From positions 17,715,001 through 17,779,000 of the forward strand of contig CM060899.1 in assembly GCA_030762935.1 (NCBI GenBank): DNA of 64,000 nt. Direction: 5' to 3'. Positions 54,731 through 64,000 of the stretch are shown piece after piece. This DNA is from Hymenopus coronatus (taxonomy: Eukaryota > Arthropoda > Insecta > Mantodea > Hymenopodidae). Every line of letters begins with the position of its first letter. Positions within the stretch are counted from its first letter, which is position 1. A program made the translations under genes and the position numbers. Below the pieces are notes generated by a model, which saw only the letters and a list, made by a program, of their open reading frames with translations, searched no databases and was not told the DNA's origin.

Positions 54731-56051
54731 CGAGGTACATCCAGAAAGTAAGTTCCGTTTGGTAATAAAATTAAATTGTGTACAGATACAGAATAATTAT
54801 TTATTGCACAAAATTCTACAACTCTTAAACTACTTTTCCACATAACTGCCGAAATTTTGCAGGCATTTGTCATAGCGTGGCACAAGTTTTTGTATACCTT
54901 CTTCATAGAAGTTTGCCGCCTGTGTCTTCAAAAAGTTGGAAACATTTTCTTTCAGCTCTTCGTCATTGTTGAAGTGTTGACCGCCAAGGAAAGACTTGAG
55001 ATGTAAGAACAGATGAGGGTCGCTAGGAGCGAGGTCAGGGCTGTACGGAGGATGGTCAAAGACGTCCCAGGCAAATCCCTATAAGAGGTTTTTCGTCACA
55101 TTTGCAGAGTGTGGTCGTGCGTTGTCGTGAAGAAAAACAACACCTTTTGACAGCAATCCTATGCGCTTATTCTGTATTGCGCGGCGCAATTCCCTAAGTG
55201 TCTCGCAATAAACATCTGCTTTGATTATTTGACCACGCGGTAAGAAATTACTGAGTAAGATACCTTTCCAATCCCAGAACACTGTGCACATCATTTCTCG
55301 AGGTGTCAAGATTTGTTTCGGCTTACCCTTTGCTGGGGATGAACTGTGCCTCCATTCCATTGATTGCCGCTTACTTTCAGGGGTGTCGTAAGAAACCCAT
55401 GTCTCATCTCCTGTGACTATCTGTGTCAGAAATTCTTCGCCGTCTTCATCAAATCGGGTTAAAAACTGAAGTGGACTACCCATCCGTTTTGTTTTGTGTT
55501 GCTCAGTAAGAATCTTTGGTACCCAACGTGAGCAAAATTTACGAAATTTCAGTTTTTCAGTAACAATTTCATGAATTAGTGATCGTGAGCTTTGGGGAAA
55601 TTCCATAGCGAGAGCACTAATTGTAAACTTGCGGTTTTCCTGGATCTTGTCATCAATCGCGTGAACCAGTTCTTCTGTAACCACTTCATTCTTCATCGTG
55701 CACTTCACTACGTCCTTCATTGAACTGTCGGACCCATCTTCTCACCATTGAATCACTCATTGCATTTTGTCCGTAAACTTCGCATATTTGCCGATAAATT
55801 TCAGTTGGTTTCACTTTCCTTGCATTCAGAAAACGAATCATAGATCTGATTTCACAAACGGCGGGATTTTCAGTCAACACCGACATTGTAAACAAGCACA
55901 AGAAAGCGTATGTGGCTGACAGCGATCTCAAAATGGCGCACGTTTCTTCTCCTTGATACAGAGCGTCTACCGCACATGTGCGGAACTGCGATCGCTGCGC
56001 TGCAGCGGAGATAAATTGAAACGGAACTTACTTTCTGGACGTAGTACCTCG
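54731..56051 (-). mobile_element. Mariner transposon, near-complete, 1321 bp
   Basis: Left TIR CGAGGTACATCCAGAAAGTA at 54731 and right TIR ending CTTTCTGGACGTAGTACCTCG at 56051 (a 3-bp insertion in the right copy). The right flank is TA; the left flank is CA, a mutated duplication. A shorter sister copy lies at 62677-63370. Confidence 0.9.
54830..55886 (-). pseudogene. Mariner DD34D transposase with two inactivating lesions
   Basis: The ATG at 55884-55886 opens MSVLTENPAVCEIRSM, followed by the HTH region (KVKPTEIYRQICEVYGQNAM, VRRWVRQFNEGRSEVHDEE). A short deletion near 55690 removes the usual RSGRPS segment and shifts the frame. Downstream are VTGDETWVSYDTPESK (first Asp) and VVFLHDNARPHSA (second Asp), then an in-frame TAG at 55079-55081, and FDHPPYSPDLAPSD (third Asp). 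The Asp-to-Asp spacing is 34 residues. The C-terminus VPRYDKCLQNFGSYVEK ends at the TAG 54830-54832. Length fits a mariner of about 350 residues, so it is a recently inactivated copy. Confidence 0.9.
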
Positions 56052-56727
56052 TACATACATCACACATATATCATACATTCATACACACATACATACGTAC
56101 ATGCATCACTCATGCATCACACATACATCACACATAAATACGCACACTTACATACGTACATACATCACACATACATATACACATACATACGTACATACAT
56201 CACACATACATATACACATGCATACGTACATACATACATACACACATACACACATACACACATACATACATACATACATACATACATACATACATACATA
56301 CATACATACATACACATATACACACATACACACATACATACATACATACATACATACATACATACATACACACATACACACATACACACATACACACATA
56401 CATACATACATACATACATACATACATACATACATACATACATACATACATACATACATACATACATACATACATACATACATACATACATACATACATA
56501 CATACACACATACACACATACACACATACACACATACACACATACATACATACATACATACATACATACATACATACATACATACATACATACATACATA
56601 CATACATACATACATACACACATACACACATACACACATACACACATACACACATACATACATACATACATACATACATACATACATACATACATACATA
56701 CATACATACATACACACATACACATAG
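56052..56727. repeat. Compound (ACAT)n/(ACAC)n microsatellite, about 676 bp
   Basis: TACA/CATA tetranucleotides with blocks of CACATACA, beginning exactly at the mariner right end. Irregular near 56052-56230 (CATCACACATA), purer beyond. It reads open in several frames on both strands only because the unit lacks stops. Confidence 0.95.
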
Positions 56728-56877
56728 CGCGCGTATTAGGTTTAGAGAAGTGCTATAGATCCAGAGAACAGTTATCGAGCCTGGATTCTATCCCCTTTTT
56801 ACCTGTATATATGGCTCGTGCTACTTAAAATGAAGCATTTGTGAAAGTTAACCAAAAATGGTGAAAAATTAAAATAA
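56728..56877. other. Unique spacer
   Basis: No recognised feature. Confidence 0.3.
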
Positions 56878-57576
56878 AAAAATCGATGTCTTCTGTTCAC
56901 ATGACTTTCTCTACATCTCTGCAATATATTATTGTTAACAAGCTTATTCTTCTATTTATTTAATGCTAATCTAGAAATAATTAGCAGAAAAGGTCTGATT
57001 ACTTGCCTTTAGTCGGGGAAATAAGGGAGTACCATAGCCTAAAGCGATAAGTTCAAAAATCTGGTTGCTATGTGATTGAAGTTCCTTTGTTTGTATGCAC
57101 AAGAGTTGACAAATTCTGGTACGAGAAAATTAAAAGTAGTTTAAAACTGAAACCAATAAAAAGGATTATCCCAAACACGGTCAACTCCGCGACAAATATG
57201 AATATTACATAAATTATGTGTTTTAACGCCCTACATGTGCTGTAAGTTTTTATTTATCTCTTAGGATTTACTATTTATGCAAAATTTCGCAAAATTCATC
57301 CAGAATAAACATGCCTTCAGAGACTATTCTCAAAAAATTTAAGATGTACATTTTATTTGCCATGTAAATATCTTTAATATACAATATTTTAATCAAAATT
57401 GTAAGAGCTGTTTTTGAAAAAGTCAAAATTTTCGCAAATCTTTCCATGTAAAGGGTAGTTTAGGGTGGGGGTATTTTCTTGAAAATCTTCGTGTCGCATC
57501 CTTGGAACATACTGAACTTAAATACCAAGTTTAGTATTTAACGGACTTTTCGTTTTTAAGCTATGCTACCCACAGG

Positions 57577-57611
<35 letters not shown>

Positions 57612-57623
57612 TTATCTTTCTAA
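56878..57623 (-). mobile_element. Family P copy, reverse, palindrome end lost
   Basis: Starts AAATCGATGTCTTCTGTTCACATG and carries a CA run at about 57581-57609. It stops at TTTCTAAAAA where the next reverse copy begins. Confidence 0.82.
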
Positions 57624-58460
57624 AAATCTGATGTGTTCCATTCACATGGCTTTCTCTACATCTCTGCAAGAAATTATTTTTAAAAAGTTTATACTTCTAT
57701 TTATTTCATGCTAATCGAGAAACAATTAGCAGAAATAGTGTTATTACTTGCTTCCTTGTAAGTAGAAGCGAAATAAGGGAGTACCATAAGTTAAAGTTAT
57801 AGTCAAAAGCTGGTTGCTATGTGACTGAAGTTCCTTTGTTTATATGGACACGAGTTCACAAAATCCTGTATGAGAAAAATATGTTTTATATAGTTGATAC
57901 CAAACTCAAGGAATATCTCAAAAACAATCAACTCCACGAAAAAAATGTATATAAAATAAATTGTGTTTTTAAAGTGCTCTACATTTTTTGCGTGGTAAGC
58001 TTTTGTCCATCTCTTACGGTTTAGCAATTATGGAAAATTCCGTAAAATTGATCCAGAATAAAGTAGTCTTCAGAGGCTATTCCCAGAAAATTCAAAGTAT
58101 GCATTTTATTTGTCAGCTAAATATCTTTAATATCTTTAATCAAAATCGTTAGAGCCATTTTTAGAGCATCAAAATTTGCCAAAAAAGCTCCATGTTAAGG
58201 GGAAAGTGGGGGGAATTTTCTCAAAATCTTCGTGTCGCATCCCTGGAAGATACTTAACTTAAATACCAAGTTTGGTATTCAACGGACTTTTCGTTTTTGA
58301 GCTATGGTACACACACACATGGACACCTTTCTAAAAATGCTTATTTTGGATTCTAGGTGTCCTAAAACATGTATTTCTGGTGAAATCTCGGTATCGAATT
58401 TTGTAAGTATCACAACACCTTCTCTCTACACTATGTACATAGTACGTGTAGAGAAAGTAC
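57624..58460 (-). mobile_element. Family P copy, full length, reverse
   Basis: Starts AAATCTGATGTGTTCCATTCAC inside the A-tract of the previous copy and ends ACTATGTACATAGTACGTGTAG. About 837 bp. Confidence 0.88.
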
Positions 58461-58835
58461 AAATTATTTTGTTTCATAATAAAATGGTTGACTTCTCAAC
58501 TTTAAGGTCACTTGGCGTACTTTAACTACCAATCAACTGAAGGTGTAGATGGGTAGGAGCATTTTCATTAAAAGACACTCCCAACTTCTACCTTTATTAA
58601 TCGTAAACATTTGCAACACATTTTCATACTGAAAATATTTCACTCGATGGCATTTTCACTAGTTTGTTTCAAAATTGTTACATTTCCTGTCTAAAGTACA
58701 TTAAAGAAAATGGGCGTATAACTTTATTAAAATAATGCTCCATTTCAATAAATGGAATTTTTAAATTTAGAAAATTCAAAAATCTGGAGAAAACGAAACA
58801 TAATAATTTTTCTACGCTAATTAGAGCTAATATAA
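58461..58835. other. Unique spacer, about 375 bp
   Basis: AT-rich, with no recognised feature. Confidence 0.3.
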
Positions 58836-59240
58836 AACATCTGAAGTGTTCTCATCACATGTCTTTCTGTAGTTCTTCCAAGACAAATTTTCCTTTCAAT
58901 TTCTTTGTTTATATCACGGAAATCGATATAAAAATTAGCAGAAATGGCCTTATTGCTTGTTTCCTTGTAAGTAGCAGGTAAATAAAGGAATAAGCTACGC
59001 TAAAGAGATAGTCAATTCCTTTAAAAGCCCGTCGCTATGTAAAACAACTTAATTTTGCTTGCCAGGAGTAAACAAATGATATACGAAAGAGAGATGACCT
59101 CCGTTTGAGAATATTTAAGTAGCTTAAAACTGAAACCATTAACAGTAACTTTTTCTCTAATTCTTACGGTTTGCCAAATTTCACCAAAACTTATCCTGAA
59201 TGGACTTGTCTTCAGTACTTATTACATACATTTCATTTTT
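58836..59240 (-). mobile_element. Family P fragment, hairpin side, divergent
   Basis: From ACATCTGAAGTGTTCTCATCACATG to TCCTGAATGGACTTGTCTTC, then a T-run where a forward copy starts. Confidence 0.65.
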
Positions 59241-59245
59241 TTTTT

Positions 59246-60125
59246 ACTTTCTGTATACGCACTATGTACATAGTGTATAGAGAAGGTATTGCACTCCACC
59301 CAAAAATTCGATACCGAGATTTCACTGGAAATATATGTTTTAAGGGTCCTCAATATCCAAAAAAAGCATTTTCACAAAAAGGTCCGTGTGTTAGTGTGTC
59401 CATGTGTCTGTGAACACGATAACTAAAACCGAAAATTCGGTAAAATACCAAACTTGGTATTTAAGTTTATTATCTTCCAGGGATGCGACACGAATATTTT
59501 GAGAAAATTGCCCCACCCCCAACTACCTTTACATGAAACTTTTTTGGAAAATTTTGATTTTCTCAAAAATGGCTCTAACGATTTTGATTACCATTTTGTA
59601 TAATAAAGATACTGACAAATCTGTGTGACAAATAAAATGTATATCTTGAATTTTCTAGGAATAGCCTCTGAAGAGTGGTTTATTCTGGATGAATTTTACT
59701 GAATTTTGAATAACTGCTAAACCGTAAGAGATGGACAAAAACTTACTACACAAAAAATGTAGAGCACATTAAAGCACGCAATTTATGTTATATAATTTTT
59801 TTTCATGGAGTTTGTCGTTTTTGAGACATTCCTTATTTTTGGTTTCTGCTATGAAAAACGTATACTTTTCTCATACAGAAACTTATAAAATTCTATCCAT
59901 ATAAACAAAGGAACTTCATTGACATAGCAACCAGCTTTTGACTATCACTTTAACCTACGGTTGTCCGTTATTTCGCTTCTACTTACAAGGAAACAAGTAA
60001 TAAGATCATTTCTGTTTTTTTTTTTTCTGATTAGCATGAAGTAAATAGAAGTATAAGCTTTTTAAGAATAATTTGTTGCAGGGATGTAGAGAAAGTCATG
60101 TGAATGGTACACATCAGATTTTTTT
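59246..60125 (+). mobile_element. Family P copy, full length
   Basis: Starts ACTTTCTGTATACGCACTATG and ends GAATGGTACACATCAGATTTT. About 880 bp. Confidence 0.9.
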
Positions 60126-60149
60126 TTTTTTAGTGTTTAACTCCTGCTT

Positions 60150-60345
60150 TAACTAATTTTATTTGTGACGTAAACATCTTTAATATACGGTATTTTAATA
60201 AAAATCGTTAGGGACATTTTTGGGAAAAACAAACCTTTCTACGTAAAGGGTAGTTTGGTGTGGGGGAATTTTGCTCTAAAGCTTCGTGTCGTATCCTTTG
60301 AAGATACTAAACTTAAATACTAAGTTCGGTATTTTCCGACTTTTT
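60150..60345 (-). mobile_element. Family P internal fragment
   Basis: TTTATTTGTGACGTAAACATC to CGGTATTTTCCGACTTTTT, without either end, sandwiched between forward copies. Confidence 0.65.
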
Positions 60346-61224
60346 ACTTTCTCCATACGCACTATGTACATAGTGTATAGAGAAAGTATTGCACTCCACC
60401 AAAAATTCGATACCCAGATTTCATCGAAAATATATGTTTTAGGGTCCCCAATATAAAAAAAAAGCATTTTCACAAAAAGGTCCGTGTGTGTGTGTGTGTC
60501 CGTGTGTCCGTGTGACTGTGAACACGATAGCTCAAAAACGAAACATAGGTAAAATACCTAACTTAGTATTTAAGTTTAGTATATTCCAGGGATGCGACAC
60601 GCAGATTTTGAGAAAAATCCCCCCACCCCCAATTACCCTTTACATGGAACTTTTTCGAAAATTTTGATTTTCTCAAAAATGGCTGTAACGATTTTGATTA
60701 AAATTTCGGATATTAAACAGATTTACCTGTCAAATAAAATGTATATCTTTAATTTTCTGGGAATAGCCTCTGAAGAGTAGCTTCTTCTGGATGAATTTTA
60801 CTAAATTTTGAATGACTGCTAAACCGTAAGAGATGGACAAAAACTTACTACACAAAAAATGTAGAGCACATTAAAACACACAATTTATGTGATTTACAAT
60901 TTTTTTCGTGGAGTTCGTCGTTTTTGTGACATTCCTTATTATTTGTTTCCGCTATGAAAAACGTATACCTTTCTCATGCAGGAACTTGTCAACTCCTATC
61001 CATATAAACAAAGGAACTTCATTGACATAGCAACCAGCTTTTGACTATCACTTTAACCTACGGTTGTCCCTTATTTCGCTTCTACTTACAAGGAATCGAG
61101 TAATAAGACTATTTCTGCTAATTTTTTCTGATTAGCATAAAGTAAATAGAAGTATCAGCTTTTTAAGAATTATTTGTTGCAGGGACATGGAGAAAATCAT
61201 GTGAATGGTACACATCAGATTTTT
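60346..61224 (+). mobile_element. Family P copy, full length
   Basis: Starts ACTTTCTCCATACGCACTATG and ends GAATGGTACACATCAGATTTTT. About 879 bp and closely similar to the copy at 59246. Confidence 0.9.
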
Positions 61225-61227
61225 CTT

Positions 61228-61285
61228 TTTGATTTATCGTGCTCACGGACACACACGCGCGCGCGCACACACACACACACACACA
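61228..61285 (-). mobile_element. Family P microsatellite fragment
   Basis: TTTTGATTTATCGTGCTCACGG and a CG/CA run (61252-61283). The palindrome side is replaced by a SINE. Confidence 0.6.
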
Positions 61286-61462
61286 GGGTGCGATCCTAGG
61301 CGACCGCATTCGGGATTTGCGTGGAAAAAGTGGTGCAGGGGTGGGTTTTCTCCGGGTTCTCCGGTTTCACCGTTCCACCGCTGCCCCAACCGGTGTGACA
61401 TCAGTACCATCGCCTGCGGTGCCACTGTAGCAAAAGCGGGCGTTAAACGCTATCCAGAAAAA
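61286..61462 (+). mobile_element. Family R SINE, 5'-truncated
   Basis: Lacks the tRNA boxes. It shares GCGATCCTAGGCGACC, GGGTTTTCTCCGGGTTCTCC, CGCCTGCGGTGCC and AGCGGGCGTTAAACGCTA with other R copies. Confidence 0.75.
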
Positions 61463-61677
61463 CGGCAAATGAAATTACTTGCTCTACAAAGCTTTGTGAA
61501 CAGAAAATGTTCCAATGATACAGGTTGGGAGTTATTTAAATCATTGCCAAATGATTCATTTTTCAAATTACGATTATTTGCACCACATGTTTTGTAATTT
61601 ATTTATTTTAGGTCGCTTTAACTCCTACGTCATATCGCGACCATAAAATAGCTATAGCAATTGAATTCATTATATTA
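61463..61677. other. Short open stretch and repeat border
   Basis: 61475-61597 reads FVNRKCSNDTGWELFKSLPN then FFKLRLFAPHVL, coding-like but not recognised. AGGTCGCTTTAACTCCTACG through ATCGCGACC at 61610-61643 resembles the 3' end of a SINE or LINE read in reverse. Confidence 0.35.
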
Positions 61678-62495
61678 CAATGAAATTATTTACACATTCA
61701 ACACAGTTCTGTGAATTAAAATTAGACATTAGAAATGCAAGTTTATACAATAAAATTATTTACATATTAAACACAGGTCTGTGGATTAAAATTACATTAG
61801 AAAAGTAAGTTATTACAATGAACTTATTTACACATTAAACACAGTTCTGTGAATTAAAATTACATTAGAAAAACAAGTTATTACAATGAAATTATTTACA
61901 TATTAAACACAGGTCTGTGGATTAGAATTACATTAGACAAGCAAGTTATTACAATGAAATTATTTACATATTAAACACAGGTCTGTGGATTAGAATTACA
62001 TTAAAAAAGCAAGTTATTACAATGAACTTATTTACACATTAAACACAGTTCTGTGAATTAATATTACATTAGAAGAGCAAGTTATTACAATGAAATTATT
62101 TGCACATTAAACACAGGTCTGGGAATTAAAATTACATTAGAAAAGCAAGTTTTTACAATAAGTTATTTACACATTAAACACAGTTCTGTGAATTAAAATT
62201 ACATTAGAAAAGCAAGTTTTTACCATAAGTTATTTATACATTAAACACAGGTCTGGAAATTAAAATTACATTACAAAAGCAAGTTTTTACAATAAGTTAT
62301 TTGCACATTAAACACAGTTCTGTGAATTAAAATTACATTAGAAAAGTAAGTTTTTACAATAAGTTATTTACACATTAAACACAGTTCTGTGAATTAAAAT
62401 TACATTAGAAAAGCAAGTTTTTACAATAAGTTATTTACACATTAAACACAGGTTTGGGAATTAAAATTACATTAGAATAGCAAGTTTTACATAAA
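61678..62495. repeat. 68-bp tandem array, 12 units
   Basis: Units of 67-68 bp hold TTATTTACACATTAAACACA, a variable core and AAATTACATTAGAAAAGCAA. Core variants are A (CAGTTCTGTGAATT), B (CAGGTCTGTGGATT) and C (CAGGTCTGGGAATT type). Their order is A B A B B A C A C A A C. From the 62.15 kb units on, the unit is one base shorter. Confidence 0.9.
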
Positions 62496-62579
62496 TTTAA
62501 ATAAAACATGCACCACATTATTGGCAATGTGGCAACATACAGTGGCGAGCAAAACTGCTCTTAAACGAATTATAATGAA
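62496..62579. other. Spacer after the array
   Basis: No recognised feature. Confidence 0.3.
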
Positions 62580-63988
62580 TAAATCTGATGTGTAGCATTC
62601 ACATAGCTTTCTCTACATCTCTGCAACAAATTGTTGTTAAAAAGCTTATTCGGCAAAAAATATATCCTTGAAAATACGAGGTACGTCCAGAAAGTAAGTT
62701 CTGTTTGGCAATAAAATTAAATTGTGTACAGATACAGAATAAGCATTTATTGCACAAAATGTTACAACTCTTAAACTACTTTACCACATAACTGCCGAAA
62801 TTTTGCGAGGCACAAGTTTTTGTGTACCTTCTTCATAAAAGTTTGCCGCCTGTACTCAACGTGAGCAAAGTTTACGAAATTTCAGTTTTTCGGTAACAAT
62901 TTCATGAATTAGTTATCGTGAGCTTTGGGGAAATTCCATAGCGAGAGCACTAATTGTAACTTGCGGTTTTCCTGGATCTTGTCATCAATCGCGTGAACCA
63001 GTTCTTCTGTAACCAAAGATGGACGCCCACTTCGTTCTTCATTGAACTGTCGGACCCATCTTCTCGCCATTGAATCACTTATCGCATTTTGTCCCTAAAC
63101 TTCGCAAATTTGCCGATAAATTTCAATTGGTTTCACTTTCCTAGCATTCAGAAAACGAATCACAGATCTAATTTCACAAGCGGCGGGATTTTCAATCAAC
63201 ACCGACATTGTAAGCAAGTACAACAAAGCCTATATGGCTGACAGCGATCTCAAAATGGCGCACGTTTCCTCTCCTTGATACAGAGCGTTTACCGCGCATG
63301 TGCGGAACTACGATCGCGGCGCCGCAGTGGAGATAAATTGAAACGGAACTTACTTTCTGGACGTACCTCGTAGAATGGAAATAATCTTTTAAGAGCTAGT
63401 TGCTGTGATTGAAGTTCCTTTGTTTGTATTGACTGAAGTTGACAAATTCCCGTGTGAGAAAAGTATAAGTATTTTAAAACTGAAACAGATAACAAGGAAT
63501 ATCTCAAAAACCGTCAAATTCACGAAAAAATGTATAGATCACAAGCTGTGTATTTTAAATAGCTCTACATTTTTGGTTAAGTAAATTTTTGTCTATCTCT
63601 TACAGTTTACCATTTATGCAAAATTCATCCAGAATAAGATATCTTCAGAGCCTATCCCAGAAACTTAAAGATATACAGTTTGTCATCTAAATTTCTTTAA
63701 TGTATGATATTTTAATCAAGATCGTTGGAAAATTTTTCGAAAATTTTGATTTTCTCAAAGATGTCTCTATGTAAAGGTAGTTTGGGGTGGGGGGATTTTC
63801 TTGAAAGTCTTCTTGCCTTACATCCTTGTAAGATACTGTACTTAAATACCAAGTATTTAACGGACTTTTCGTTTTTGAGCTATGCTGTCCACAAACCCAG
63901 ACATACACACAGATGTTTTTCTAAAAATGCTGTTGGGGTCACAAAAGATATTTATGGTGAAATCCGGTATCTAATAGTAGAGAAAGTA
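62580..63988 (-). mobile_element. Family P copy, reverse, split by a deleted mariner
   Basis: Hairpin end AATCTGATGTGTAGCATTCACATAG at 62580-62650, then the mariner, then body from 63373 (CTAGTTGCTGTGATTGAAGTTCC) to AATAGTAGAGAAAGTAAGG near 63988. The P sequence between about 62650 and the TA target is partly lost, so the two halves may be one copy. Confidence 0.65.
62677..63370 (-). mobile_element. Internally deleted mariner, 694 bp
   Basis: Same family as 54731-56051, with TIRs CGAGGTACGTCCAGAAAGTA and CTTTCTGGACGTACCTCG and TA on both sides (62675-62676 and 63371-63372). A deletion of about 615 bp removes the interval equal to 54918-55525, taking all three catalytic Asp codons. The N-terminal part keeps the segment lost from the longer copy (GGACGCCCACTTCGTTC) but has its own deletion beside it. 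Confidence 0.9.
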
Positions 63989-64000
63989 AGGACTATGCAA

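Noticed and set aside
56101..56828. Long open frames on both strands
   Set aside because: They are translations of the ACAT/ACAC microsatellite (HTYI and MYVC repeats), not genes.

Overview
The window looks like gene-poor, AT-rich nuclear DNA of a metazoan, most likely an arthropod. Visible reasons are mariner DD34D transposases, a PIF/Harbinger relic, 5'-truncated non-LTR retrotransposon 3' ends of I-, R1- and jockey/CR1-like types, several tRNA-derived SINEs, and long CA/ACAT/TA/GATG microsatellites. I found no intact host gene, no rRNA, no functional tRNA and no prokaryotic feature. The species cannot be fixed from the sequence.

Most of the window is one dispersed family, called family P here, with about 50 full or partial copies on both strands. 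A full copy is about 830-900 bp and non-coding. In the orientation called '+', it starts ACTTTCTCTACA inside a palindrome of about 42 bp centred on ACTATGTACATAGT. It then has a variable GT/CA microsatellite and an AT-rich body. It ends TGTAGAGAAAGT followed by the short hairpin ATGTG-N7-CACAT and CAGA-T(n). The two 12-bp subterminal inverted repeats, 3' hairpin, internal microsatellite, T-rich junctions and head-to-tail copies resemble non-autonomous helentrons (HINE/DINE-1-like). No Rep or helicase is present, so this assignment is inferred.

Layout: 0-0.7 kb P copies; 0.77-3.4 kb a 49-unit 54-bp minisatellite whose phase never slips; 3.4-10.4 kb P copies plus a foldback mariner (6.54-7.24 kb); 10.4-13.1 kb a second repeat (family Q) interleaved with P and hit by two SINEs; 13.5-20.7 kb P copies, a SINE and a transposase fragment; 20.9-22.4 kb an I-type retrotransposon 3' end; 22.4-34.3 kb P copies with SINEs and unique spacers; 35.2-38.2 kb one P copy broken by a possible solo LTR and by a 5'-truncated non-LTR element in its palindrome; 38.2-46.8 kb P copies, a jockey/CR1-like reverse transcriptase relic and a mariner; 46.9-50.8 kb retrotransposon, Harbinger and Tc1/mariner relics; 52.4-53.7 kb a second foldback mariner with a nested P copy; 54-56.7 kb a retrotransposon C-terminus, a near-complete mariner and an ACAT microsatellite; 56.9-64 kb P copies, a 68-bp tandem array and an internally deleted mariner.

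The coding relics do not form a pathway. They are layers of transposon insertion, with target-site duplications that show order: SINEs, mariners and retrotransposons lie inside P copies, and a P copy lies inside a mariner. Candidates for an undescribed element are family P, its companion family Q, the always-open minisatellite and the two foldback mariners. Boundaries of degenerate copies are by eye, roughly +/-10-30 bp.
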